DNA of 64,000 bases from Actinomadura sp. 7K507 (GCF_004348425.1 NZ_SMKK01000003.1:1-64000); one strand, 5' to 3'. Counted from the stretch's first letter, positions 44,890 through 53,836 are shown. Made by a program: numbers and translations. Notes: a model not told the origin generated them from the letters alone.

Positions 44890-45370
44890 GCGCCGCACCG
44901 GACCACCGGACGCGACCGCGCTGACCGCGCTCCAGACGTGGATGCAGCACGCCATCGTGTCACCGCGGCACCCCGTCACGCCGGCGGCGGACGTCCTGGC
45001 CGGAACGGCCGGGCTCAGCGCGGAGCACCGGCTCGGCATCTACCGCCACGGCTACCGGCGGCGGCTGCTGGAGGCCATGCACGCCCTGTACCCGGTGCTC
45101 GGCTCGCTGCTGGGCGCGGAGGTGTTCGAAGAGCTGGCGCTGGGACATGTGGAGGCCCGCCCGTCCCGCTCGCCCAACCTGTCCCACCTCGGTGCCGGCT
45201 TCGCCGACCACCTGGCCGCGCACCGGCCCGACCCGGAGGAACCGCCGGAACCGTGGGTGCGGATCATCATCGACCTCGCGCGCTACGAGAACGCCTTCGC
45301 CGAGGTCTACGACGGCCCGGGAACCGAGGAGGACGACGGCGGACGTCCGGGGGAGCCGGGCGGACCGTAG
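44882..45370 (+). CDS. DUF2063-family MNIO partner protein, apparently C-terminally truncated
   Basis: A 162-residue protein with the N-terminal DUF2063 (NGO1945-like) fold: [54 protein letters not shown] and [15 protein letters not shown]. In MNIO systems this protein recruits the peptide to the enzyme. Full-length relatives are about 250 residues with a second C-terminal domain; here the sequence reaches the inter-domain segment [17 protein letters not shown] and stops after a glycine/proline-rich tail. A tnpB element starts 50 nt later, so disruption of the gene end is plausible. It may still bind the precursor. It is coupled to the MNIO gene by an 8-nt overlap. Confidence 0.82.
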   Translation: MAERRTGPPDATALTALQTWMQHAIVSPRHPVTPAADVLAGTAGLSAEHRLGIYRHGYRRRLLEAMHALYPVLGSLLGAEVFEELALGHVEARPSRSPNLSHLGAGFADHLAAHRPDPEEPPEPWVRIIIDLARYENAFAEVYDGPGTEEDDGGRPGEPGGP

Positions 45371-45420
45371 GACCCGGAACTCACCGTCACGAAAGAGTCA
45401 CATGCTGTTATGGTGCGGGT

Positions 45421-46572
45421 GTGAAGCTGGTGGTCCAGGTCAAACTGCTCCCCGACGCCGCCGATGCGGAGGCGTTGCGGGAGACGCTGAAGCTGTGCAA
45501 CCGGGCCGCCGGTCACGCCTCCCGCCGGGCGCACGCCAGCGGCGTGCACGGTAAGACGGCTTTGCAGCGGCTGGTGTACGGCGAGTTGAAGGCGATGGGC
45601 CTGTCCGCGCAGCCGGCGATCCACTGCGTCCGCAAGGTAGCGGGGGCCTACGCGACGCTGGCGCAGAACCTGAAGGCGGGCAACCACGGCCCGGAAGGTT
45701 CACGGCGCCGCGCCGCGGTGGAGAACATGCCGGTCCGGTTCCGCAAGGACGCTGCCCAGCCGTTCGACGACCGGTCGCTGTCGTGGCGGATCCAGGAACG
45801 GACCGTGAGCATCTGGACGGTGCGCGGCAGGCTCAAAGACCTGGCCTTCGCGTGTTCGGCCGAGCAGGCGGCGATGCTGGCCGCGTACCGGTGCGGCGAG
45901 TCGGACCTGGTGTGGCGCGGCGGCTGCTTCTACCTGTACGCCACCTGCGAGGTCCCCCCAGCCCCCGAGTACCTTCCGGACGGGTTCGTGGGGGTGGACC
46001 TGGGCATCGCCAACATCGCCACTACCTGCGACGGCACCGTCCACTCCGGCAAGCACGTCAACCAGGTGCGGCACCGCAACCGCCGACTCCGCAAACGGCT
46101 GCAGCGCAAGGGCACCAAGTCCGCCAAGCGGCTGCTGCGCCATCTGTCGGGCCGCGAGGCGCGTTTCGCGGCCGACACCAACCACCGCATCTCCAAGCAG
46201 ATCGTGACCGAGGCTCAACGCACCACACGCGGAATCGCCCTGGAAGACCTGGGCGGCATCCGCGCGCGGGTCCGGCTACGCAAGCCCCAGCGGGTCACAC
46301 TGCACACCTGGAGTTTCGCCCAACTCGGCGCGTTCATCACCTACAAGGCCGAACGCAACGGGGTCCCGGTGGTACATGTGGACCCGCGGCACACCTCGCA
46401 AGGGTGCTCGGCGTGCGGCCACATCGACAAGAACAACCGCCCCGACCAAGCCACCTTCCGATGCACGTCGTGCGGCTTCGCTGAGCACGCCGACGTCAAC
46501 GCAGCCCGCAACATCGCCGCACGCGGCGCCACGGGCTGGGCAGTGAGTCACGCTGCCGACGACGCGGCCTGA
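45421..46572 (+). CDS. tnpB: TnpB, RNA-guided endonuclease of an IS200/IS605-type element
   Basis: A 383-residue TnpB with an N-terminal helical region (KLVVQVKLLPDAADAEALRE), RuvC motif I (FVGVDLGIANIATTCDG, catalytic Asp), motif II (GIALEDLGGIRARV, Glu), a zinc ribbon (CSACGHIDKNNRPDQATFRC, then TSCG) and motif III (AEHADVNAARNIAARG, Asp). All catalytic residues are kept, so it looks functional. No tnpA lies nearby, so it is a tnpB-only element that needs transposase in trans or persists as a homing nuclease. The GTG start lies 7 nt after a -10-like TATGGT (45409-45414), suggesting a leaderless transcript. A right-end hairpin follows the stop. Confidence 0.93.
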   Translation: MKLVVQVKLLPDAADAEALRETLKLCNRAAGHASRRAHASGVHGKTALQRLVYGELKAMGLSAQPAIHCVRKVAGAYATLAQNLKAGNHGPEGSRRRAAVENMPVRFRKDAAQPFDDRSLSWRIQERTVSIWTVRGRLKDLAFACSAEQAAMLAAYRCGESDLVWRGGCFYLYATCEVPPAPEYLPDGFVGVDLGIANIATTCDGTVHSGKHVNQVRHRNRRLRKRLQRKGTKSAKRLLRHLSGREARFAADTNHRISKQIVTEAQRTTRGIALEDLGGIRARVRLRKPQRVTLHTWSFAQLGAFITYKAERNGVPVVHVDPRHTSQGCSACGHIDKNNRPDQATFRCTSCGFAEHADVNAARNIAARGATGWAVSHAADDAA

Positions 46573-46640
46573 CCCGTACCCACCAGGTACACCGGTTAGA
46601 GCTGCAAGCTCGGCCCTTCAGCTTCAGGGCCGAGAAGCTG
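46573..46640 (+). ncRNA. Probable omega-RNA 3' part / right end of the tnpB element
   Basis: Directly after the tnpB stop, a hairpin with a perfect 9-bp stem, CTCGGCCCT (46609-46617) and AGGGCCGAG (46626-46634), and an 8-nt loop is preceded by GGTTAGAGCTGCAAG and followed by AAGCTGAC. TnpB elements end in such structures, which form the scaffold of the guide RNA; the guide would be the flanking sequence to the right. The exact boundary is not determined. Confidence 0.6.
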
Positions 46641-46803
46641 ACCGCCGCCTACTGCTACACCCTGCACCTGCTCGACACGATCTACGGGGAGTCGCGGGCG
46701 GAGGTGGCGCCCGGTGTCCGCAGCGACCGCCATGGCCGACTTTCCCCAGCTCGGCGGCGACAACGGTGTGCGCTGGCTCCTGGGCAAGATGCCGGACGTG
46801 TGA
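46638..46803 (+). pseudogene. Gene relic immediately right of the tnpB element
   Basis: One frame (from 46638) reads LTAAYCYTLHLLDTIYGESR, an ordered helical-looking stretch. A second frame (from 46732) then continues MADFPQLGGDNGVRWLLGKM to a stop at 46801. Together they look like the end of a single protein broken by a frameshift near 46730 and cut at its left side by the element. The ferritin-like-protein feel of the helix is only an impression; no family is assigned. The 46804-47070 remainder of the gap shows no gene. Confidence 0.4.
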
Positions 46804-47070
46804 CCGCGTCCCTGGGGTGCGCCGGGCCGGCCGGCACCCCGAGGTCACGCCCGGTCTGCAGATCAGCGGCGTTCCGGTACCGCGGTCGTCGGCACCGTGA
46901 ATGGTACGGCGGGCCGGCGCCGGGGACCATCCGCATGACCGTCTGGTGCCCCCGCCGCCGGCCGGTTCAGGGCGCTCCCGCCCCGGGTGAGAGCGCGGTG
47001 AGCGCCGTGTGAGCCGGGGGTGAGGAGCCGCCCCGAGGATGCGGGGGATCCACAGGAATCGGGAGAGACG

Positions 47071-48147
47071 ATGGCGACAGAAGAGATCACAGAGCGCCTG
47101 ATGGCGGACGCCGTGACGGCGATGGAGATGCTCAGCATCACGCTGGGCATCCGCCTGGGGCTGTACGAGGCGCTCGCGGCGGGGCCCGCCGACGCCCGCG
47201 GTCTGGCCAAGGCCACCGGCGTCCACCCGCGGTACGCGCGGGAATGGCTCGAACAGCAGGCCGCGAGCGGCGTGCTGACCGTCACCGGCGACACCGCCGG
47301 CAAGGACGCGGACCCGTACGCGCGCACCTTCGCGCTGCCCGCGGACGCCGCCGAGGCGCTGCTGGACGCCGACAGCCCGTTCTACGCCGGGGCGCTGCCC
47401 GGCTTCGTGGCGTCCATCGCCGAGGTCCTGCCACAGGTCGCGGTGGCGTACGGCTCCGGCGGCGGCGTCCCGTACGCCGCCTACGGAGAGGGCACCCGGC
47501 ACGGCATCGGCGGGCTCAACCGGGCGGCCTTCCGCAGCGGCGTGGCCGGCTGGATCGCGACGCTGCCGGACGTCGAGGCCCGGCTGTCCGGCGGCTCGGC
47601 ACGCGTCCTCGACCTCGGATGCGGCACCGGCTGGTCGGCCATCACGATCGCCGAGGCGTTCCCGGCCGTCCGCGTGCACGGCGTCGACCTCGACGAGGCA
47701 TCGATCGCGGAGGCGTCCGGGCACGCCGCCGAGCAGGGGCTGGCCGATCGGGTGACGTTCGCGCTGGGGGACGCGGCCAAGCCCGCGGCGGGCGGGCCCT
47801 ACGACCTGGTCTGCGTGTTCGAGGCGCTGCACGACATGGCGGATCCGGTCGCGGCGCTGCGGGCGGCGCGGGACGCCCTCGCCCCCGGCGGCGCGGTCCT
47901 GGTCGGCGACGAGAAGGTCGCCGAGCACTTCTCCGCGGAGGCCGGCCTGGTGGAGCGGCTGAACTACGCGTTCAGCGTCCTGCACTGCCTGCCCGCCACG
48001 CGTGCCGAGGGCACCGCGGTGGAGGCCGGGACCGTACTGCGGCCCGGCACCATGCGAACCTACGCCGCGGAGGCGGGCTACCGGAACTGCGCCGACCTGC
48101 CCATCGACCACGACATGTGGAGGTTCTACCGGCTCGACCCGGCCTGA
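47071..48147 (+). CDS. Class I SAM-dependent methyltransferase with winged-helix N-terminus
   Basis: A 358-residue methyltransferase. The N-terminal part (MLSITLGIRLGLYEALAAGP, then ARGLAKATGVHPRYAREWLE) is a winged-helix dimerisation domain as in O-methyltransferases and the Rv2258c/S25-type family. The Rossmann domain carries ARVLDLGCGTGWSAITIAEA (motif I), VHGVDLDEASI and LVCVFEALHDM. The ATG at 47071 follows GGGAGA. Its last 22 nt overlap the end of the convergent SARP gene. Substrate unknown; no pathway context is visible. Confidence 0.9.
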   Translation: MATEEITERLMADAVTAMEMLSITLGIRLGLYEALAAGPADARGLAKATGVHPRYAREWLEQQAASGVLTVTGDTAGKDADPYARTFALPADAAEALLDADSPFYAGALPGFVASIAEVLPQVAVAYGSGGGVPYAAYGEGTRHGIGGLNRAAFRSGVAGWIATLPDVEARLSGGSARVLDLGCGTGWSAITIAEAFPAVRVHGVDLDEASIAEASGHAAEQGLADRVTFALGDAAKPAAGGPYDLVCVFEALHDMADPVAALRAARDALAPGGAVLVGDEKVAEHFSAEAGLVERLNYAFSVLHCLPATRAEGTAVEAGTVLRPGTMRTYAAEAGYRNCADLPIDHDMWRFYRLDPA

Positions 48148-51100
48148 CCGGCGGCCCGCGCGGCCGTGTCGGCGGCCCGCGCGGCGGTGTCGATGGTCCG
48201 CGCGGCGGTGTCGATGGTCCGCGCGGCGGTGTCGATGGTCCGCGCGGCGGTGTCGATGGTCCGCGCGGCGGTGTCGTTGGTCCGCGCGGCGGTGTCGTTG
48301 GTCCGCGCGGCGGTGTCGATCGCGGTGAGGGCGAGCGCGGCCATATCGTCGACCGCTCGCCCGGACCCGCGTCCGGCGGCCAGGCGAGCGGCGTCCTCAC
48401 CGAGCCGCTCCCGGACGGGCTCCAGCGCCTCGCGCAGCAGGGCGGCCTCGGGCACGTCGGACGGAAAGCGCACGGGGGCGCTCTCCAGCGCACCGTCCAG
48501 TTCGCACGCCGCCTCGTCCAGGCCCGCGCCGGCCAGCAACGGGATCAGATTGCGCAGGGTGACCCACTGCTGGGTGCGGTTGCCGACCCGCCGCCAGTGC
48601 TCGATCGCGTCCCGGTAGGCCCGCAGGGCGGCGGCGGGGTCGGTGTCGATCCGCCCCCGGAGCGTCACGACCGAAACCGTGGCGATGCCCTCGATGAACA
48701 GCGCCCCCAGGGCACCCGCCGACCGGCGCGACTCCTCCAGCAGCTCCAGAGCGCGCACCGGATCGCTGTGCAACCGTGCTTCGCCGGAGTAGTACAGCGC
48801 CAGAGCTTTCAACACCGGTTCCCCGGTCCCGGCGGCCATCGCGAGGCACTCGTCCGCGACCCGCAGGGCGTCGGACGGGTCGCCCCGGTAGGCCAGGGCT
48901 ATCGCCTTGCTGCCGAGGGCCTCGCAAAGGACGCCGAAGTCATCGGGAGCCGCCCGCCGCACGGCCTCGTCGTAATGCTCGACGGCCTCGTCGAACCGTC
49001 CCTCCAGCATCGCGACGTCCCCGAGGACCGCCAGCGCGCCCGCCGCGTCCGGGGAGCCGTCCGGCGCGGCGGCCAGGGCGCGCCGCGCCAGCTCGGTGGC
49101 CCGGCCGAAGTCGCCGCGCGCCCACGCCCCGCACGCCGCGGACGCCAGCGCGGCGGGCCGCCGGGGATGGGCCGCCGCGCCGGGCAGGTCCGCCGCCGTC
49201 TCGGCCCGCTCCTGGAACTCGAAGCGCATGTGGAACACCGCGTACGGGGCGAGCGCCGCCGCCAGCTCGACCGCCGCTTCCGCGTCCTCGGCGCAGGCCC
49301 AGCGGAGCGCGGCGCGCACTTCGTCGACCGGCAGCGGGCCGTACGGGTGGCGTCGCGCCAGGACGATCTGATGCCGGGCGTGCGCGGCGGGGATCCGCTG
49401 GTCCTCGCCGTGGCGGGCCAGCAGCTCGGCGGCGTACGCGCGGACCGTGTCCAGCAGCCGGTACCGGTCCCCTTCCGGGCCCGCCGGGATCGATCCGCCC
49501 GCCGGTGCCGACGTGTCGGCCAGCATCGATTTGTCGGCCAGCCCGGCCAGCGCCACCGCGACGCGTCCGGCCGGCAGCAGGCCGTCGCCGCACACCGCCT
49601 CGGCGTCGGCCAGCCGGAACGGGCCGGAGAAGACCGCCAGCCTGCGCAGCAGCACCTGCTCGGGCGGGTCGAGCAGGGCGAACGACCAGTCCAGCACCGC
49701 CCGCAGGCTCCGGTCCCGGGGGCGGCTCGTCCGCCATCCGCCGCTGAGGACGTCCAGGGCCGGACGGTCGGCGACCGCGGCCAGGCCGAGCCCCCGGACC
49801 CGTGCCGCGGCCAGTTCGATCGCCAGCGGCAGCCCGTCCAGCCGCGCGCACAGGTCGGCCGCCACCGGAACGTCCCCGGGCCGCAGCTCGGGGCCGCCGG
49901 ACGCGCGGAGCCTCTCGGCGAACAACGCCACCGCCTGGGCCGGCTCCCGCAGCGGAGGCAGGGCCAGGACCTCCTCACCCGGCACGGCCAGCAGCTCGCG
50001 GCTGGTCGCCAGCACCGTCACAGCCGGGCAGTGCTGGACGATCCGCTCGATCAGCACCGCCACGTCCGGCAGGACATGCTCGCAGTTGTCGGCCACCAGC
50101 AGTGTGCGAGCCGGATGCAGCGCCTCGACCAGGGCCTCTTCGACCCGGCCGTTCACCGGTTCGGGCAGGCCGAGCGCGTCGGCGAACACCCGCGGCACAT
50201 CGGCCGGGTCGCCGGCGGCCGCCAGGTCGATCCAGCTCGCCGCCCGCGGTCCGGCGGCTTCACGGGCGAGCCTGGTCTTCCCCACTCCGCCGGGTCCGAC
50301 CAGGGTGACGATGCGCGCACCGTCCAGCAGTCGGGTGAGCCGGGCCAGCTCGTCCGCCCGTCCCACCAGCGCGGTCAGCGGCGCTCGCCGGATCGGTGCC
50401 GGGCCGGGGCGCGGCGCCGGCCCGGACACCTGATGCGGCGCCGGCCCGGACACCTGATGACGCAGGATCCGGCCGTGCAGCTCGCCGAGCTCAGGGGAGG
50501 GCTCCAGCCCGAGTTCCTCGCGAAGCCTGATGCTCAGCGAGCGGTAGATCTCCAATCCCTCAGCCTGCCGCCCGGCCAGATAGAGGGCCCGCATCAGCAG
50601 CCCGTGCGGCCTTTCGCGCAGGGGATGGGCGGCCGTGAGTTCGCGCAGCGCCCCGAGCGCCCGGTCGATCCTGCCGAGAGTGAGCCACACCTCGCAGCGG
50701 CTCTCCTCGGCGGCGACCCGTAACTCTCCCAGCCGCACCGAGGCACCTTGCGCGAAACCGTCGGCGAACTCGGCGTACGCCGGCCCGCGCCACCGCGCCA
50801 GCGCCGTCTCCAGCTTCTCCGCCGCGGCGCCCGCGTCCCGGGCGAGCAGCGCACCCGGCCCGGGGCCCACCGCTTCCCGGACCTCCCGCTCGAACCGGGT
50901 GGCGTCGATGGAGGGGAGGTCCACGGCCAGCAGGTATCCGGGCGACCTGGTCACCAGTACGTCGGCGCCGATCCTGCCGCGCAGCCGCGAGACGCTGGTG
51001 TGCAGCGCGTGCCGGGCCCCTTCCGGCGGGTCGCCGTCCCAGAGGGCGGCGGTGAGTTCCTCGGCGCTCACGACGTGCCCGGGGACGAGCAGTAACCGCG

Positions 51101-51200
51101 ACAGGAGCGCGCGCTGCGCCCGGCTGGGCATCGCCAGCCGCTCGCCGCCCCGCCGCACTTCCAGTGCGCCGAGCACCCCGAACTCCAACGCACCGCTCAT
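48126..51200 (-). CDS. AfsR/SARP-family regulator (BTAD-NB-ARC-TPR) with C-terminal heptad repeats
   Basis: A 1024-residue regulator. An OmpR-like winged helix (FGVLGALEVRRGGERLAMPS, then RAQRALLSRLLL) and a BTAD domain (to about residue 245) are followed by an ATPase of the NB-ARC/STAND type with an intact P-loop VGPGGVGKTRLA, Walker B TLLVADNCEHVL, and LATSRELL. TPR-like repeats fill the C-terminal half. The last 65 residues are unusual: eight copies of a seven-residue xxDTAAR unit before AAGQAGSSR. The gene overlaps the methyltransferase tail-to-tail by 22 nt and diverges from the Cvn operon. SARP regulators often switch on secondary-metabolite genes; the target here is not evident. Confidence 0.92.
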   Translation of the reverse strand: MSGALEFGVLGALEVRRGGERLAMPSRAQRALLSRLLLVPGHVVSAEELTAALWDGDPPEGARHALHTSVSRLRGRIGADVLVTRSPGYLLAVDLPSIDATRFEREVREAVGPGPGALLARDAGAAAEKLETALARWRGPAYAEFADGFAQGASVRLGELRVAAEESRCEVWLTLGRIDRALGALRELTAAHPLRERPHGLLMRALYLAGRQAEGLEIYRSLSIRLREELGLEPSPELGELHGRILRHQVSGPAPHQVSGPAPRPGPAPIRRAPLTALVGRADELARLTRLLDGARIVTLVGPGGVGKTRLAREAAGPRAASWIDLAAAGDPADVPRVFADALGLPEPVNGRVEEALVEALHPARTLLVADNCEHVLPDVAVLIERIVQHCPAVTVLATSRELLAVPGEEVLALPPLREPAQAVALFAERLRASGGPELRPGDVPVAADLCARLDGLPLAIELAAARVRGLGLAAVADRPALDVLSGGWRTSRPRDRSLRAVLDWSFALLDPPEQVLLRRLAVFSGPFRLADAEAVCGDGLLPAGRVAVALAGLADKSMLADTSAPAGGSIPAGPEGDRYRLLDTVRAYAAELLARHGEDQRIPAAHARHQIVLARRHPYGPLPVDEVRAALRWACAEDAEAAVELAAALAPYAVFHMRFEFQERAETAADLPGAAAHPRRPAALASAACGAWARGDFGRATELARRALAAAPDGSPDAAGALAVLGDVAMLEGRFDEAVEHYDEAVRRAAPDDFGVLCEALGSKAIALAYRGDPSDALRVADECLAMAAGTGEPVLKALALYYSGEARLHSDPVRALELLEESRRSAGALGALFIEGIATVSVVTLRGRIDTDPAAALRAYRDAIEHWRRVGNRTQQWVTLRNLIPLLAGAGLDEAACELDGALESAPVRFPSDVPEAALLREALEPVRERLGEDAARLAAGRGSGRAVDDMAALALTAIDTAARTNDTAARTNDTAARTIDTAARTIDTAARTIDTAARTIDTAARAADTAARAAGQAGSSR
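48156..48323 (-). repeat. 21-bp tandem repeat (eight units) at the 3' end of the AfsR/SARP-like gene
   Basis: Eight units of 21 bp (consensus GCGGTGTCGATGGTCCGCGC plus G on the plus strand) are near-identical; four carry GATGGT and two GTTGGT. They encode TIDTAAR-like heptads and are in frame, so unit gain or loss would change tail length only. Confidence 0.85.
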
Positions 51201-51542
51201 GACGTCCGCCCCCGTTCAGGAGCCTTCGGGCACCGCACCCACCCGGATTGTGGCACGTCGGCGGTGCCGTAACGGCGCTGTCCACCTCCGGACAGCGGCG
51301 ATCACCGGAGCCCGCGAGCAGCCGCTTCGGCGCATGTCCCGGCCGGGCCCGCGAAGCTCACATGGAAATGCCGGCCCCGCTCGACGACGGGTGACGCGTG
51401 GGGGAGGTCAAGGAGCCTGGGCACGGTCCAAAAGGATTAATGTGGCGAATGCCTTGATCATGATGACACTTCTCAATTTGGACAATTTACAGGAAGAGAG
51501 GTGGGTGAGTTCGGCCAAGTAAGCCACGTTGCTCCCCTGTCT

Positions 51543-51570
51543 TGGCGCATCATGGATTGCGCCCTAGTTT
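51543..51570 (+). promoter_or_regulatory. Candidate Cvn operon promoter with internal inverted repeat
   Basis: TTGGCG (51543-51548) and TAGTTT (51565-51570) are 16 bp apart. The repeat GGCGCA (51544-51549) / TGCGCC (51558-51563) fills the spacer. Elsewhere the 51201-51676 gap holds only an A/T-richer stretch near 51440-51500 with no gene. Confidence 0.4.
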
Positions 51571-51676
51571 GGGTTCGCACGTGTTGCTGTCCGCATCCGG
51601 TCGAACCCCACCGTTCGCCGGGCTCGCGCACGTCCGCACATCGCACCACCAGCCCCCCGCTCAAAGGACAGGACGG

Positions 51677-53332
51677 ATGCCGGTACACGCAAGCCGATCC
51701 CGCATCGAGCGCGCCGCGCTGGAGCGCGCACTCCTGGTCTGGCTCATCGTGGCGATCATCGGTGGCAGCGCCTGGCTGGCCGCCCTCTTCGTCGCCGGCC
51801 CGCAGGCGCGCGTCCCGGTCGCCGCGGGCGGCGGCGGCGCGGTCCTCGCGCTCAGCGTCGCCATCTCCGTCGCCGTCTACTTCGCCGCGCACAACAAGTG
51901 GCTCAAGCAGCGGCTCGACCAGGTCACCGTCCAGGACGACCGGCTGGAGAGACGCCTGACGGAACTGGTCGACGGGCCCCTGCCCGCGCTGGTCGCCCGG
52001 CTTCGCGAAGGCGCCCCGCCCGAGGAGGTGCTGGCAGGCTTCCCACCGGTGAACGACCGCGTCCTCGGACGCCTGCTGCGCATCGTCGTCGACGGCGTCG
52101 CGGCCGGTGAGCACGCGGCGGCGCAGGTGCGGGCGGAAGCGGCCGCCCTCGAACGGGAGGCGGCCTGGCTCGCCGACACCGCCGTGCCCGCCCTGGCCAC
52201 CCGGATCAGGCGCGACCGCGCGAGCGCCCCGGCCGTCCTGGCCGAACTCGTGGAGCCCACCCACGACACCACGCGGCGCGTCCTGCACCGCGTCGCCGAG
52301 GACCTCGCCGCGGGCGAGCGGACCAACGCCGCCGCGCTGGCCGCCTGCGCGAGCGCCGCCGCGCGGATCCAGGCGCAGACGACCCGGATGCTCGGCGAGC
52401 TGCGCGACCTCGAGGACCGCTACGGCGACGACAAGGTCTTCGGCGACCTGCTCGGCCTCGACCACGACGTCTCCCAGCTGGGGCGGCTGGCCGACAGCAT
52501 CGCGCTGCTCAGCGGCGGCCGGTCGGGGCGGCGCTGGACCAAGCCGATCATGATGGAGAGCGTCCTGCGCGGCGCCATGGGCCGCATCGGCGCGTACCAG
52601 CGCGTCCAGTACCACTCGACCAGCACCGCCGCCGTCGCCGGCTTCGCCGCCGAGGGCGTGATCCACGCGCTGGCGGAGCTGATGGACAACGCCGCCAACT
52701 TCTCCCCGCAGGGCAGCGCCGTGCACGTGTACGTCGAGGAGGAGGACGCGGGGATCGTGGTCACGATCGAGGACGGCGGCCTCGGCATGCGGCAGCGCGA
52801 GCGGCAGCGCGCCGAACGGCTCGTCTCCGAGGCCGCCGACCTCGGCTCGCTGCCCGGCACCAGGCTCGGCCTCGCCGTCGTCGGACGGCTCGCCCGCAAG
52901 CACGACCTGCGGGTCAGCTTCCGCCCGTCCTCGCGCGGCGGCATCGGCGTGATCGTGCTGATCCCCGCCAAGCTCGTCATCTACACCCCGCTGCCCGAGC
53001 CCGCGCCCGCCCGGCGTGAGGCCGTCCCCGCCTCGCGCCGCCCGGCCGAGCCGCGGCGCGAGGCCCCGGCGCCCCAGGCGGACGGCGCGGACCTCGACGA
53101 CCTGGTCCTGCCCAAACGCAGGCGCGGCGCCGCCCTCGCGAGCGCGCCCGCCGGGCGGCCCGCGGAGCGGGAATCCCGTCCCCGCGACACCGGGACCCGG
53201 TTCGCCGCGTTCCGCCAGTCCGCGGCCGGGCATCCGCCCGCGTCCGCGACCGGCCCGGCCGCCGCCGGGACGGAGGGAGGCGGGACCGGGGAACCCGGCG
53301 CCGGGGAGACCGGGTCCGCCGCGGACGACTGA
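51677..53332 (+). CDS. cvnA: Conservon sensor ATPase/histidine-kinase-like protein (CvnA)
   Basis: A 551-residue membrane protein. Two N-terminal helices (ALLVWLIVAIIGGSAWLAAL and AVLALSVAISVAVYFAAHNK) are followed by a long helical region and a GHKL ATPase: N-box HALAELMDNAANFSP, G1 VVTIEDGGLGM and G2-like GTRLGLAVVGRLA. A disordered Pro/Arg tail follows. The dimerisation helix lacks an obvious phosphoacceptor motif, as is normal for CvnA. It heads the operon cvnA-B-C-D-P450. In Streptomyces, conservon products form a membrane complex likened to G-protein-coupled signalling. The ATG at 51677 is preferred because of AGGACGG directly upstream. Confidence 0.9.
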   Translation: MPVHASRSRIERAALERALLVWLIVAIIGGSAWLAALFVAGPQARVPVAAGGGGAVLALSVAISVAVYFAAHNKWLKQRLDQVTVQDDRLERRLTELVDGPLPALVARLREGAPPEEVLAGFPPVNDRVLGRLLRIVVDGVAAGEHAAAQVRAEAAALEREAAWLADTAVPALATRIRRDRASAPAVLAELVEPTHDTTRRVLHRVAEDLAAGERTNAAALAACASAAARIQAQTTRMLGELRDLEDRYGDDKVFGDLLGLDHDVSQLGRLADSIALLSGGRSGRRWTKPIMMESVLRGAMGRIGAYQRVQYHSTSTAAVAGFAAEGVIHALAELMDNAANFSPQGSAVHVYVEEEDAGIVVTIEDGGLGMRQRERQRAERLVSEAADLGSLPGTRLGLAVVGRLARKHDLRVSFRPSSRGGIGVIVLIPAKLVIYTPLPEPAPARREAVPASRRPAEPRREAPAPQADGADLDDLVLPKRRRGAALASAPAGRPAERESRPRDTGTRFAAFRQSAAGHPPASATGPAAAGTEGGGTGEPGAGETGSAADD

Positions 53333-53422
53333 GACCGCGACAGGCCCCGTGAGCACGACGTACAGCAGGACTCACAGATGGGAGGAGGGGCGTCCCCGGA
53401 CCACCGGCCGCCCCGGGAACCG

Positions 53423-53836
53423 ATGAGCACCGATCAGCGTGATCTCGACTGGCTACTCGCGGGCCTCGTGGACCGTGCGCCGGGTGTCCGGCACGTCCTG
53501 GTGCTGTCCAGCGACGGCCTCAAGATCTGCTACACGGCCGGGCTCGACGAGGACAGGGCGGACCAGCTCGCCGCCGTCGCGTCCGGCATCCAGAGCCTGT
53601 CGCTGAGCGCGTCCGGCGAGTTCGGCGAAGGCCTCGGCGCGGGCCAGGCGATGGTGGAGTTCGCCGGCGGCGTGCTGCTCATCGTCCCGGCGGGCGCGGG
53701 CGCGCACCTGGCCGTCGTCGCGGACGAACTCGCCGACGTCGGCCTGGTCGGGCACTGCATGAACGAGCTGGTCGAGCAGATCGGCGGGTATCTCACGGCC
53801 GCGCCACGCAGACTCGAGCACGACGTCCGCCCATGA
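53423..53836 (+). CDS. cvnB: Roadblock/LC7 domain protein (CvnB)
   Basis: A 137-residue roadblock/LC7 protein: LDWLLAGLVDRAPGVRHVLV, then LSSDGLKICYTAGLD and FAGGVLLIVPAGAGAHLAVV. In bacteria these proteins regulate small GTPases as scaffold or activating partners; CvnB binds CvnD. ATG 53423 is used because the conserved domain starts immediately. It lies 90 nt after cvnA and overlaps cvnC by 4 nt. Confidence 0.94.
   Translation: MSTDQRDLDWLLAGLVDRAPGVRHVLVLSSDGLKICYTAGLDEDRADQLAAVASGIQSLSLSASGEFGEGLGAGQAMVEFAGGVLLIVPAGAGAHLAVVADELADVGLVGHCMNELVEQIGGYLTAAPRRLEHDVRP

Noticed and set aside
45421-46572. Cas12-type effector
   Set aside because: At 383 residues with no adaptation genes or repeat array it is TnpB, not a CRISPR effector.
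48156-48323. Possible CRISPR array
   Set aside because: The 21-bp units are contiguous without spacers and are in-frame coding repeats.
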